Shown piece by piece: positions 26,687 to 36,511 of a stretch of DNA of 64,000 bases (positions within the stretch are counted from its first letter, which is position 1; the number at the start of each line of letters is the position of its first letter). The position numbers and the translations under genes are program-made. The stretch covers positions 1-64,000 of the forward strand of contig JAPFFF010000097.1 in assembly GCA_039105265.1 (NCBI GenBank), read 5' to 3'. Source of the stretch: Tritrichomonas musculus (Eukaryota; Parabasalia; Tritrichomonadida; Tritrichomonadidae). Below the pieces are notes generated by a model. That model was not told the DNA's origin. It ran no database searches and was given only the letters and a program-made list of their open reading frames with translations.

Positions 26687-27805
26687 TTAAATCCACTGAC
26701 GAATTTTTACAGGTATATTTTTCTTCTTTGACCAGTAATCCACTTCAAGATTAGATAGCTTTGTTGGAGCACCTTCTCGTAAATTTTTAGCCGGTATGAT
26801 GTCTTCTGTACCTTCGCTGTATTTAATTTTATATTTGTTCTTTGTTGTATCATAAGAAATAATCTTCTCCACAATACCTCTCTTGCCTCCCTTAAGTGTT
26901 TTGGCCAGAGGCACTTCAGCCTCATTGCCCTTTGAACCTTTATTTTTGTTTTGTGTCTTGATTAACCTATAACCAGGGAGTTTGTCTATTGACTCATCTT
27001 TGGACTTAATTATAAATTGGTTCCCAGCCTTTGAATCAACTATATATGCTTCCTTGCTTACCTTGTTCCTGCGCTTCGAAAATGGCTCCTTGGCTTGAAT
27101 AATTCTAACTCTATCATTTGGCTTAAAGTCATATGGATTGTTTTGCGACTTGGTTTTTACATATTCTTTTTCATCTTTCTCTGTCATCTCGTTTGGTATC
27201 TTATAGTCCAATGACCTGTGGGGAGAATTGTTGTATGAATCTATTAAACTATCCATTTCTTTCTCATTGATGAACCTGTTCTCGCCTACCATGTCTCTAA
27301 TCGTTCTCATGAACCTATTTATGATACCTAGTACATTATGATTATTATCCTCGGTAGTAGTGTAAACAATATTTTTGGTCTTCATCAACTGTAATACATC
27401 ATTGGACAAGTAAGCAGCATCCTGGTCTGATGTTATCGAATAGACATCTGGCTCGTCCTCAAAAAATTTATTTAATGCCTGGGCTACCTCTTTTGCACCT
27501 TTCCCCTTCATTGGATAACAATATGCTTTTCTTGTGTTAATATTAATTAGCATCAAATAGTTGAGACCATCCTTTGTCTTATCATTGATGAATGTGTCCA
27601 TTTGATATCCCCCAGAGTGTTTAGAATAGATATTCATAAACTTTGCCTTTGGTACCTTTACATCATGTACTATCTTCCTTAAATAATCTAAAGCGGCTTC
27701 TTCTGTGAATCCATATCGTTTTGCGAGTGGAACAAATTTAGAGGCAGATCTCCAAGGAAAAAAAGAATGAAGCTCATTAATTGTCTTAAAATGCTTTTTG
27801 TTCAT
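26687..27805 (-). CDS. Retroviral-type (rve) integrase, element C
   Basis: This 372-residue protein is expected to join the element's termini to target DNA and make the 5-bp duplication seen. The N-terminal ~60 residues are helical. The catalytic core shows SGGYQMDTF (Asp ~70) and YSITSDQDAAYLS (Asp ~127), followed by the usual helix ending NRFMRTIRDMV and YNNSPHRSLDYKIPNEM. The C-terminal part is basic and contains a small beta-barrel-like, Tudor/chromo-type stretch (GIVEKIISYDTTKNKYKIKY). This is the Polinton integrase type. It starts at the ATG at 27805. Confidence 0.92.
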   Translation of the reverse strand: MNKKHFKTINELHSFFPWRSASKFVPLAKRYGFTEEAALDYLRKIVHDVKVPKAKFMNIYSKHSGGYQMDTFINDKTKDGLNYLMLININTRKAYCYPMKGKGAKEVAQALNKFFEDEPDVYSITSDQDAAYLSNDVLQLMKTKNIVYTTTEDNNHNVLGIINRFMRTIRDMVGENRFINEKEMDSLIDSYNNSPHRSLDYKIPNEMTEKDEKEYVKTKSQNNPYDFKPNDRVRIIQAKEPFSKRRNKVSKEAYIVDSKAGNQFIIKSKDESIDKLPGYRLIKTQNKNKGSKGNEAEVPLAKTLKGGKRGIVEKIISYDTTKNKYKIKYSEGTEDIIPAKNLREGAPTKLSNLEVDYWSKKKNIPVKIRQWI

Positions 27806-27816
27806 TTAAATTAGTC

Positions 27817-29127
27817 TTAAATGTAAAGCATCTTCTTAAATGGTAATAATTGCATTTCAATGACAAATGATTCATTGTTTGGTACCAGAACAGGAATATT
27901 ATTATGACGCCCTGAATATAATTCTATCCAAAATCGTTGATCAGTTGAGTTCAGTTTGAAGTACTTGATAGGACTGAAGTATATTTGACTATTACCTAAA
28001 TAATATTTATTTGATTGCTCAGCTATTGATGAATATACTTTACACGAATGTCTATCCCAAATATTTTTAAAATCTAATCTTCTGCACCATTTATCATTAA
28101 AATCATCAGGATTATTTTGGTATGGTTTATCTCCTATATTAAATAAATCAGCAAAATCAGTATTCTTATAGTTAGAATCTGTTCTATCACTTTCTCTAAA
28201 ATTAATCTTGAAATCAACATAGTATAGACCTAATTCGACAAAATCATTTTCCCCTGGTATTGGTTTTGGTGTAGGTGTTGGTGTAGGTGTAGGTTCATAA
28301 TCTGTTATCTCTGGTGCCATATATATAAATGATGGTTTGGAAATTGTATTCTTTTCTAAGTTCTGTGGTGAAAAAATGGTTTCAATAAATGCTTTCTTAT
28401 CATAATCATAATATCCATCCATTTGAAAATCGTTTCGGCTTCTATCAATCTTATCTTGGCGAAAGAGTGGAATAATATTTTTTTCATGCTCTTTAAACCA
28501 ATTATCGATTTTTGTTTTATATTCTTGATACTTTTCTCGGGCATTAAATAGAAATGTTAACACATCTTTCACAAAATAGAAACGTCCAAATAATGGATTG
28601 ATATATTCTTTAGTGATAGCTTTATATTGTTCCAATATTTCTTTCCAAGAATCAGCTGTTACATCACAATCTTTTAAGAATGCTTCATTATATGTATTAA
28701 ATACTTTATCTAATTGGTCATTTATATCATCAAATATTTTTCTCATATCATTATCAGTCGATAACCAAGATATAACATGGATTGTTAATTCTATTTTTGA
28801 TTTTTTTGGTAATTTGTCATATATTTCGTCATTATTTATTTTTTTATCTTTATCCTTTGCCTTTTCTTCCTTTACCTTTTCATCAAAGTCCTTCCTCAAA
28901 TATTTTCGAATGCTAAAATCAAATTCTAATTTTCTTCTTCGAGCCATTAAATAAATACTTCTTACGCCTACAATTGATTCCCCTCTATTCGAAGTACACC
29001 ATTCTTGAGGAAAATTAAAGTAATATCGATTAGGTTTGCTTGGGTCTTGTTCTCCATCTTCTAAAAAGTAAGCATATTCAATTGGTATAGGTGTTGTTTC
29101 TTCTGCGGGATTAAGTGTTGGATACAT
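27817..29127 (-). CDS. TIR-proximal virion-like protein, 436 aa, element C
   Basis: The start is the ATG at 29127 (MYPTLNPAEETTPIPIEYAY), as the longer frame would start with TTG. No family is recognised with confidence. The N-terminal ~90 residues are beta-rich (YYFNFPQEWCTSNRGESIVG). A helical region, a short Pro/Thr linker (PTPTPTPTPKPIP, ~285) and a beta-rich C-terminal half follow, ending in NNIPVLVPNNESFVIEMQL. That ending is of jelly-roll type, so this is an alternative minor capsid candidate. It is the first gene inside the right TIR and has a truncated near-identical copy in element B. Confidence 0.6.
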   Translation of the reverse strand: MYPTLNPAEETTPIPIEYAYFLEDGEQDPSKPNRYYFNFPQEWCTSNRGESIVGVRSIYLMARRRKLEFDFSIRKYLRKDFDEKVKEEKAKDKDKKINNDEIYDKLPKKSKIELTIHVISWLSTDNDMRKIFDDINDQLDKVFNTYNEAFLKDCDVTADSWKEILEQYKAITKEYINPLFGRFYFVKDVLTFLFNAREKYQEYKTKIDNWFKEHEKNIIPLFRQDKIDRSRNDFQMDGYYDYDKKAFIETIFSPQNLEKNTISKPSFIYMAPEITDYEPTPTPTPTPKPIPGENDFVELGLYYVDFKINFRESDRTDSNYKNTDFADLFNIGDKPYQNNPDDFNDKWCRRLDFKNIWDRHSCKVYSSIAEQSNKYYLGNSQIYFSPIKYFKLNSTDQRFWIELYSGRHNNIPVLVPNNESFVIEMQLLPFKKMLYI

Positions 29128-29607
29128 TTTTATAAAAATATTAAAATATAAAAACAAAAGTGCAAAAACCAACCCTGAGAGGCCTTTTTCTGAATTACTT
29201 ATAAAAGAGATCTACTCCAAATGAAATCCTTATTGAAAGGAGCCGTCCGTTAACTAGGGGAAGTTAATGGCCTCGATCAGGAAGATGGAAACTTAACTCA
29301 ATAAGTTTTTTGTTTGCGGAATAATTGTTAACGAACAACTCACAACTTAGCCACAAATCCAAGTTTTCACAGATTTCACTCAAAGTCCACTCTTTCTCAT
29401 AACTCAGAAAAAATGCGTTCCGGATATATGTCGAACCTAGGATGTTAGGTAGGGAGTTTAACCATTACGACACACGCATAGACAAAGATGGAAACTCGAT
29501 TTTGAATAAATATAAAACCAAATAAATATTGAAATATATTGTAATAACTCAAATAATATATTCAGAATTTAGTTTTAAAAATAAACCATCCAAAAATATT
29601 CTTGTAT

Positions 29608-29679
29608 GGGGTCATAGCTCAATGGAAATATTTGGTGGAAAGTTACATGGTTCGAAAAATAGAAAGTCCGACATTTTTT
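29608..29679 (+). ncRNA. tRNA-like Pol III transcription unit, element C copy
   Basis: It matches the element B copy at 4160-4231. An A box TAGCTCAATGG (29615-29625), a B-box-like GGTTCGAAAAA (29649-29659) and six T (29674-29679) are kept; a few bases between the boxes differ. It is not a foldable tRNA. Confidence 0.4.
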
Positions 29680-29834
29680 ATAAAAATTAATTTTAATAAA
29701 TTATAACCATAAACTTGTAAAAATAATAAAAAATTTTATCTATCAATTTATTAATAAAATTTTCTTTCACAAATATTATAATTTTAAAGGAAAAAATTTT
29801 ATTTCTCAATTTTAATGAAAATTTTGGAAATTCA

Positions 29835-29898
29835 GTAATGCGCATTACTGAGCATTAATGCGCAATGAAGTGCAATGTAGTGCAATATTGCGCAATAC
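29835..29898. repeat. Variable palindrome-rich cassette, element C version
   Basis: This stretch of about 64 bp is made of palindromes and near repeats: TAATGCGCATTA, TTAATGCGCAA, AAGTGCAATGTAGTGCAA and ATTGCGCAAT. Flanks match element B, but the cassette does not. Confidence 0.7.
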
Positions 29899-30162
29899 AA
29901 AAATTTAAATTCAAAAAGTGGAACAAAAATTTTGAAAAATTAATAAAAATCCATAACAAAATAATAAAAATTTAAATTCAAAAAGTGAAAAATAATATTA
30001 AAATATCTTGGTGTCTAGTTAACTTTTTAAGAATATTTTTATAAAATCTTTTCAAAATATTTGAGAGAAAAAATATACTTCTGGCATAAAAATATTTGAG
30101 AGAAAATATTAAATCAATTTCTACTCAATATTTCGAGGTCGTGCCTATACAAGAAATACCGT

Positions 30163-30389
30163 ATTTTCGGGTGTAGAATTAAAAAAAAACACCATTAGAA
30201 AGCTCAAAAACTACTCCATACCTTGGAAATGACATTGGTGGAATAGTGAAAGTAGAGAGTGTGTACTTACGATAGGTTTTCAGAGGGTATTTGGCCGGGT
30301 AGCGAGGCCCAAGCGAAGGTGTACCTGAGCTTGGTGGCGAGCAGTGTAGGCTGGGGTGAAGAATGAATCCCAGCCTATACTATACTACT
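30163..30389 (-). repeat. Right TIR of element C (type I)
   Basis: It is an inverted copy of 4870-5095, ending CCTATACTATACTACT. The subterminal hairpin is present. Confidence 0.95.
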
Positions 30390-30455
30390 CCTGAGCTTGG
30401 TGGCGAGCAGTGTAGGCTGGGGTGAAGAATGAATCCCAGCCTATACTATACTACT
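30390..30455. repeat. Outer part of element B right TIR
   Basis: It starts with the target duplication CCTGA and continues with the outer TIR sequence (GCTTGGTGGCGAGCAGTGTA), ending in the terminus CTATACTATACTACT at 30455. It completes the repeat interrupted at 4869. Beyond 30455 the sequence is coding DNA of element D. Confidence 0.9.
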
Positions 30456-31170
30456 AATTATATCGAATGGATTAACTTTCACATCAAAATCAAATAATTC
30501 TTTCTCTATATATATTCGAATGTTCTTATGATTAAATCCTTCAATGATTTTAATGGAATGCCTTTTTTCTCGATGATAAATAAATGATTCGAGACAAGGA
30601 TTTGACCCATAGGTATGCATAACACCTGAATTAATACAATGAGTAGGATGACAATCCCATTTTAATTCAGTTATATTTCCATTAATATTTAGGTCAGCAT
30701 AAACATATAATCCATCATCTGCATTTAATCCACTTGGTGCATCAACATACATTCTAGCTTGTTCATATTTATATCCATCTTGAGTAAAAGTACCTGAACC
30801 ACTTGAATCAAAAGTTGCAGTTATTCCTTCACTTAATATGGTTCCATCTTTCTTAACAACCCTCCAATTGGTAAGATAATCTTTCAAGATATGAGCATAA
30901 TTATCATCATCAGTTAAATCTTCCTTTATTGTTCCTTTTATCCATCTCCCAATTCTTTCGTTATGTTTGATTGTTAAAGCAGGCGCACCGTTATTTGTGT
31001 TCATGAATGATATCTTTTCTGTACACATGTTTTGACAATTATTTCCTGTCCAATTTTTACCATCCCATGTTTATTCCCAGTTATGACCAAATAGATAGTC
31101 TTTGAATCTAAATACTAAATTTTGTGGTATGTCATAATCTTTATCTATATCCCATCTCATACAATAATAA
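30456..31170 (-). pseudogene. Fragment of a giant fibre-like gene from Maverick element D
   Basis: The minus strand matches the middle of giant protein 2 (about 11365-12085), with shared blocks such as KGTIKEDLTDDDNYAHILKD and MYVDAPSGL...GLYVYADLNI, at high but not complete identity. The left border is the terminus of element B, so B was inserted into D. The right border is the duplicated actin unit, joined at a short shared AATAATAA. It is a remnant of an older element. Confidence 0.85.
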
Positions 31171-31464
31171 GGCCAACAGATTTAATATTTGTTGCTTAAA
31201 TATTTTTATATAGGTATATTTAGGAACATCAATTTGTCGTTGATCTAATTTAAGCAGGCAGAATATTTGCTTCAGTGATGAATGTTCTTCGAAAGCATCA
31301 TTTCCGATTGAAGTCACAGAAGAAGGAAATGTGGTTCTTTTCAATGACGAGCATCCACTGAAAGCAAAATCCCCAATTGAAGTTACTGAAGAAGGAATTA
31401 TGATTTCTATCAATGATGAACATCCACTGAATGAAGAACTTCCAGTTCTCAATCCCAAAAACAA
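31171..31464 (-). pseudogene. BspA-like LRR 3' fragment, copy 1
   Basis: It encodes about three TpLRR repeats (SGCSSLIEIIIPSSVTSIGD, SGCSSLKRTTFPSSVTSIGN) and the family C-terminal tail (KLDQRQIDVPKYTYIKIFK). There is no start codon and no 5' part. In copy 1 the frame runs on into the Maverick fragment. It is related to the pseudogene at 38750-39892. Confidence 0.85.
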
Positions 31465-32907
31465 ATTTACGCAGATCTTAACAACTATTTAACTGCAGGT
31501 ATGAATAAAATAATGTCCCTGTATAAAATGATGTCACTTGAAAAAAAGACGTTAAGAATTTTATATAATAAAAAACTCTTAGAAACTAGAAAATTTTAGT
31601 GACTTCGTCTTTATCTTTTCAAAAATGATTATGATGATGTTTAACTATTTGCACATTTAATTTGAAAAAGAATAACACTTGGTAATAGTTTTTTGGAGAG
31701 GATTTTGATTTTATATTTTTTATCAAATTTTTCAATTTCCTTTTCGCAATTGAAATAAATAAAGAGCCAAATATCTATATATTTACTTCTTAAATCTTTT
31801 ATTTTGCTCAAATTTCATTATTGTTTATAAGGTGTATGAAAATTTTGAAATTTTTTTGATTTTCATATATCTCTATATAAAAAGTCGATAATTCTAAAAT
31901 TAAAATGTCATATTATTTTATACTGGATTAATTAATTTATTTAATACTTGAAAATAATATTTGATTCTAATTTGTTGTCGTTTTGACAATGTAAAATGAA
32001 AATGTCATGTTACGTGAAAAAAGCAGTTCATTAACCAAATATCATTTATAAAACATAATTTAAATATGCATTTCAGATAACATAAATGATATCAATTTCT
32101 ATGTATATTTGAAACAATATAATAAATACAAATATTTTAGTTAAAAGTTAAAATTTATTAAAACCTAAAAAATGTCTCAGTTTTCAATAAGATGTAATTC
32201 ATATTTTGATAACAAAATCATAATAAACATCAATAGCACCAAGAATGTTGATTAAATTATCTATTTAATACAGATGCAAAATCAATTTTAGAAAAGTTTT
32301 CTCATATTTGGTGTTAATTGTTTCTAAAAAAATGAAACGATAGATTTAATGGTTATATGTGGTCTTTATCGTATCATTCATTATTTGGTATTTAATTATA
32401 TTAAACATATTTTATAAGACATATTTGGTCTTTAAAATCAATTTTTACCTATAAGTATTAAAAAACAATGCAAATAATTACTGTTCAAAAATCGTTATTT
32501 GAATATTTGAAATTTTTTTAATGAAATATATTTCTTCATTAACAAAGTATTATTCTCTTATAATTTCCATATTAATATATTATTTTTTAACTAAAAATAT
32601 TCAATAATTCTAATTAAAAAGAATATAAGATGATTTGATTCAAAATCTTTCATGTTTAAAATTACGATTATTATATCAAAAATTGAATTGAAAATCTACA
32701 TATTCATAACAATTATTTCTAATTGCTTAAGATACAAAATTACTATATATAATGAGTTATTTATATATAATTAACTAAATAATCAAAATATATTTTACAT
32801 CTTCAAAAAAAAATAATAAAAATTAAAAGAACTTTTTCATTATATAATAAAAGATTATTTTAAAAATTAACTTTTATTTAAGAATTGCTATTCATGGTTT
32901 AGTAAAA
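31465..32907. other. AT-rich spacer downstream of actin 1
   Basis: About 1.4 kb, strongly AT-rich, with no supportable gene or RNA. It is repeated at 35092-36511. Confidence 0.6.
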
Positions 32908-34032
32908 TTAGAAGCATTTTCGATGAACAATGCCAGGGCCTGCATCATTGTATTCTTCATGAGTGATAACCATTTGTGGGAATGTAGCAAGTGAAGCGAG
33001 AATTGAACCACCAATCCATACTGCATATTTTCTTTCTGGCGGTGCGATTACTTTAACTTTCATTGTTGGAGGTGCAAGATTAGTGATCTCCTTTTCGATT
33101 CGTTCAGGGAGTCCTTCGAACATTGTGGTTCCGCCTGACAGAACGATATTTGAATAAAGATCTTTACGAACATCAATATCGCATTTCATGATAGAATCGA
33201 ATAAAGTTTTATCAATTCCATCGAATTCGAAACCGTTGAAATGAGGTTTGAATAATAATTCTGGGCAACGAAAACGTTCATCAGCAATTGTAATCACATT
33301 TCCATCAGGTAATGTATATGAGACGTCGCATTCTGAAGAAGATTTAGCCTTTTGTAATTCGCTGTCATAATCCAAAGCGACATAAGCATGCTTTTCTTTG
33401 ATGTCACGGACAATCTCTCTTTCAGCTGAAGTTGTGAAAGTGTAGCCACGTTCATTTAGAATCTTCTGAAGCCAAGTTGTTAAATCACGACCAGCTAAGT
33501 TAAGACGCATTATTGCATGAGGTAATGAATATCCTTCGTAAATAGGAACTGTATGAGAAACGCCATCACCAGCATCAAAAACAATACCTGTTGTTCTCCC
33601 AGAAGAATAAAGAGAAAGAACTGCTTGAATTCCAACATAGAAGGAGGGAACATTAAATGTTTCAAACATCAATTGAATCATTTTTTCACGATTAGCTTTA
33701 GGATTCATTGGTGCTTCTGTCAATAATACTGGATGTTCTGAAGGATCAACACGAAGTTCATTGTAGAATGTATGATGCCATATCTTTTCCATGTCATCCC
33801 AATTTGTAACAATGCCATGTTCGATTGGATACTTGAGAATTAATACACCAGCTTTCGCACAAGCTTCATCACCAACATAAGTATCTTTGTTTTGACCACC
33901 TTTTAATGTTGGAACATATTTTGGACGGCCAACTATTGAAGGGAAAACGGAACGTGGTGCTTCATCGCCTGCAAATCCTGCTTTGCACATCCCTGAGCCA
34001 TTATCAATAACAAGTGTCTGGATATCTTCCAT
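32908..34032 (-). CDS. act: Actin (copy 1)
   Basis: A 374-residue actin, full length and without introns, running from [20 protein letters not shown] to the canonical end GIVHRKCF. It forms filaments of the cytoskeleton. Phosphate loop 1 (DNGSGM) is normal; phosphate loop 2 reads DAGDG, where most actins have DSGDG. Other departures from the usual sequence are [20 protein letters not shown] near residue 43 and [17 protein letters not shown] near 190, so this is a divergent actin. The protein is identical to copy 2. An initiator-like TCATTTTT lies 9-16 bases before the ATG, and the stop is followed closely by TAAA, consistent with trichomonad-style gene ends. Confidence 0.97.
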   Translation of the reverse strand: MEDIQTLVIDNGSGMCKAGFAGDEAPRSVFPSIVGRPKYVPTLKGGQNKDTYVGDEACAKAGVLILKYPIEHGIVTNWDDMEKIWHHTFYNELRVDPSEHPVLLTEAPMNPKANREKMIQLMFETFNVPSFYVGIQAVLSLYSSGRTTGIVFDAGDGVSHTVPIYEGYSLPHAIMRLNLAGRDLTTWLQKILNERGYTFTTSAEREIVRDIKEKHAYVALDYDSELQKAKSSSECDVSYTLPDGNVITIADERFRCPELLFKPHFNGFEFDGIDKTLFDSIMKCDIDVRKDLYSNIVLSGGTTMFEGLPERIEKEITNLAPPTMKVKVIAPPERKYAVWIGGSILASLATFPQMVITHEEYNDAGPGIVHRKCF

Positions 34033-34797
34033 ATTAAATAAAAAATGATATGATATATAAATTATATAACAAAGATAAATGAGATAAAAGTATTTTCATT
34101 AAATTATATAACAAATGATTGAAATCTATTCAAAATATTGAATGTTGATTGAAAAAAATGAAATGGGACAAAACCAAAGAATTATAAAATTTTTAAAATC
34201 TTATCATACAAATAAAAAAAATTGTAAAATTGTAAAATTAAAGATCAAAAGCATGCAAATAAAATTTTAAAACAAAAAATAAACGAAAAGAAAAAATTAT
34301 CGCCCAATATTTAAAAATTTGAATTGATAAATTACAAAATGAAGTCCTCTTTGAATTTATTGAAAAAGTTTCAAGTTATCATAAAGTTGAAAACATTGAA
34401 AAAGTAGAATTTGAGCCATCAAAATTTTATTATATCTGTTTAAAACGAAAAGGCCTATCATATTTTTTATAGCTTTAGAAAACTATTCAAGCAATTACAA
34501 AAACTAAATCATATAAATTATAAAAAAATTATCTTAAATTCATATGTTTTCATTAAATGTTATAATTGATCAATATAATTAAATATGGAATCAAAATAGT
34601 AATATCAAAGCAAAAATCTCTGCTTTGAAATAAAAAATATTATGATTCAAGATAAATCTTTATGATCATAAATCACTGTAGTTTTATCATTGATCAGTTT
34701 TAATATTTCTTAGTATTTGCAAAATTTTTTTTATCTAAAAAATATATATTTGAAACTATCAAATAATCAAAAACTTAATGTAAGCAATGAATAATAA
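34033..34797. other. AT-rich region upstream of actin 1
   Basis: About 760 bp of AT-rich sequence up to the start of duplication unit 2, without a gene. It carries the actin 1 promoter at its left end. Confidence 0.5.
34041..34048 (-). promoter_or_regulatory. Initiator-like motif of actin 1
   Basis: The minus strand reads TCATTTTT, ending 8 bases before the ATG at 34032. It fits the trichomonad initiator pattern TCA-Y-T-(A/T) and is kept in copy 2. Confidence 0.55.
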
Positions 34798-35091
34798 GGC
34801 CAACAGATTTAATATTTGTTGCTTAAATATTTTTATATAGGTATATTTAGGAACACCAATTTGTCGTTGATCTAATTTAAGCGGGCAGAATATTTGCTTC
34901 AGTGATGAATGTTCTTCGAAAGCATCATTTCCGATTGAAGTCACAGAAGAAGGAAATGTGGTTCTTTTCAATGACGAGCATCCACTGAAAGCAAAATCCC
35001 AAATTGAAGTTACAGAAGAAGGAATTATGATTTCTATCAATGATGAACATCCACTGAATGAAGAACTTCCAGTTCTCAATCCCAAAAACAA
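34798..35091 (-). pseudogene. BspA-like LRR 3' fragment, copy 2
   Basis: Near-identical to copy 1, with a few codon changes. It has three TpLRR repeats and a tail, and no start codon. Confidence 0.85.
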
Positions 35092-36511
35092 ATTTACGCA
35101 GATCTTAACAACTATTTAACTACATGTAAGTATAAAATAATGTCCCTGTATAAAATGATGTCACTTGAAAAAAAGACGTTAAGAATTTTAGTAAATTTTA
35201 GTGACTTCGTCTTTATCTTTTCAAAAATGACTATGATGATGTTTAACTATTTGCGCATTTAATTTGAAAGAGAATAACACTTGGTAATAGTTTTTTGGAG
35301 AGGATTTTGATTTTATATTTTTTATCAAATTTTTCAATTTCCTTTTCGCAATTGAAATAAATAAAGAGCCAAATATCTATATATTTACTTCTTAAATCTT
35401 TTATTTTGCTCAAATTTCATTATTGTTTATAAGGTGTATGAAAATTTTGAAATTTTTTTGATTTTCATATATCTCTATATAAAAAGTCGATAATTCTAAA
35501 ATTAAAATGTCATATTATTTTATACTGGATTAATTAATTTATTTAATACTTGAAAATAATATTTGATTCTAATTTGTTGTCGTTTTGACAATGTAAAATG
35601 AAAATGTCATGTTACGTGAAAAAAGCAGTTCATTAACCAAATATCATTTATAAAACATAATTTAAATATGCATTTCAGATAACATAAATGATATCAATTT
35701 CTATGTATATTTGAAACAATATAATAAATACAAATATTTTAGTTAAAAGTTAAAATTTATTAAAACCCAAAAAATGTCTCAATTTCCAAAAATCACATGT
35801 AATTCATATTTTGATAACAAAATCATAATAAACATCAATAGCACCAAGAATGTTGATTAAATTATCTATTTAATTCAGATGCAAAATCAATTTTAGAAAA
35901 GTTTTCTCATATTTGGTGTTAATTGTTTCTAAAAATATGAAACGATAGATTTAATGGTTATATGTGGGCTTTACAATATCATTCATTATTTGGTATTTAA
36001 TTATATTAAACACATTTTATAAGCCATATTTAGTCTTTAAAACCAATTTTTACCTATAAGTATTAAAAAACAATGCAAATAATTACTGTTCAAAAACCGT
36101 TATTTGAATATTTGAAATTTTTTTAATGAAATATATTTCTTCATTAAAAAAGTATTATTCTCTTATAATTTCCATATTAATATATTATTTTTTAACTAAA
36201 AATATTCAATAATTCTAATTAAAAAGAATATAAGATGATTTGATTCAAAATCTTTCATGTTTAAAATTACGATTATTATATCAAAAATTGAATTGAAAAT
36301 CTACATATTCATAACAATTATTTCTAATTGCTTAAGATACAAAATTATTATATATAATGAGATATTTATATATAATTAACTAAATAATCAAAATATATTT
36401 TACATCTTCAAAAAAAATAATAAAAATTAAAAGAACTTTTTCATTATATAATAAAAGATTATTTTAAAAATTAACTTTTATTTAAGAATTGCTATTCATG
36501 GTTTAGTAAAA
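35092..36511. other. AT-rich spacer downstream of actin 2
   Basis: Duplicate of 31465-32907 with small indels. No gene is seen. Confidence 0.6.

Larger units (their letters stand above)
29128..30162. other. Non-coding terminal region of element C
   Basis: This is about 1 kb without a gene, near-identical to 3680-4708. It contains the hairpin at 29247-29270 (9-bp stem), the tRNA-like unit at 29608-29679 and the variable cassette at 29835-29898. Confidence 0.6.
4870..30389. mobile_element. Maverick/Polinton element C, whole-looking, 25.5 kb
   Basis: The element begins AGTAGTATAGTATAGG (4870) and ends CCTATACTATACTACT (30389), with TIRs of ~225 bp. It is flanked on both sides by CCTGA (4865-4869 and 30390-30394), a 5-bp target duplication inside element B's TIR. 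It encodes the Polinton hallmarks: protein-primed DNA polymerase B, retroviral-type integrase, packaging ATPase and probable capsid proteins. It also carries two giant fibre-like genes and three nuclease genes of mobile-endonuclease families. Layout: two large minus-strand genes, a short mixed-strand centre with the polymerase on plus, then a long minus-strand block to the right end. The TIRs are still almost identical and the interrupted B repeat is intact around it, so it is young. About one small gene looks broken. No Ulp1/adenain-type protease was recognised. Confidence 0.95.
31171..34797. repeat. Tandem duplication unit 1 (LRR fragment + actin), 3.6 kb
   Basis: This is the first of two direct copies (the second is 34798-38402). 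The copies align end to end with a few small indels and scattered substitutions, mostly outside the actin gene. Both end at AATGAATAATAAGG. Confidence 0.95.

Noticed and set aside
31465-36511. Possible RNA genes in the AT-rich spacers between actin copies
   Set aside because: No box elements, stable stems or conservation beyond the duplication itself were seen.
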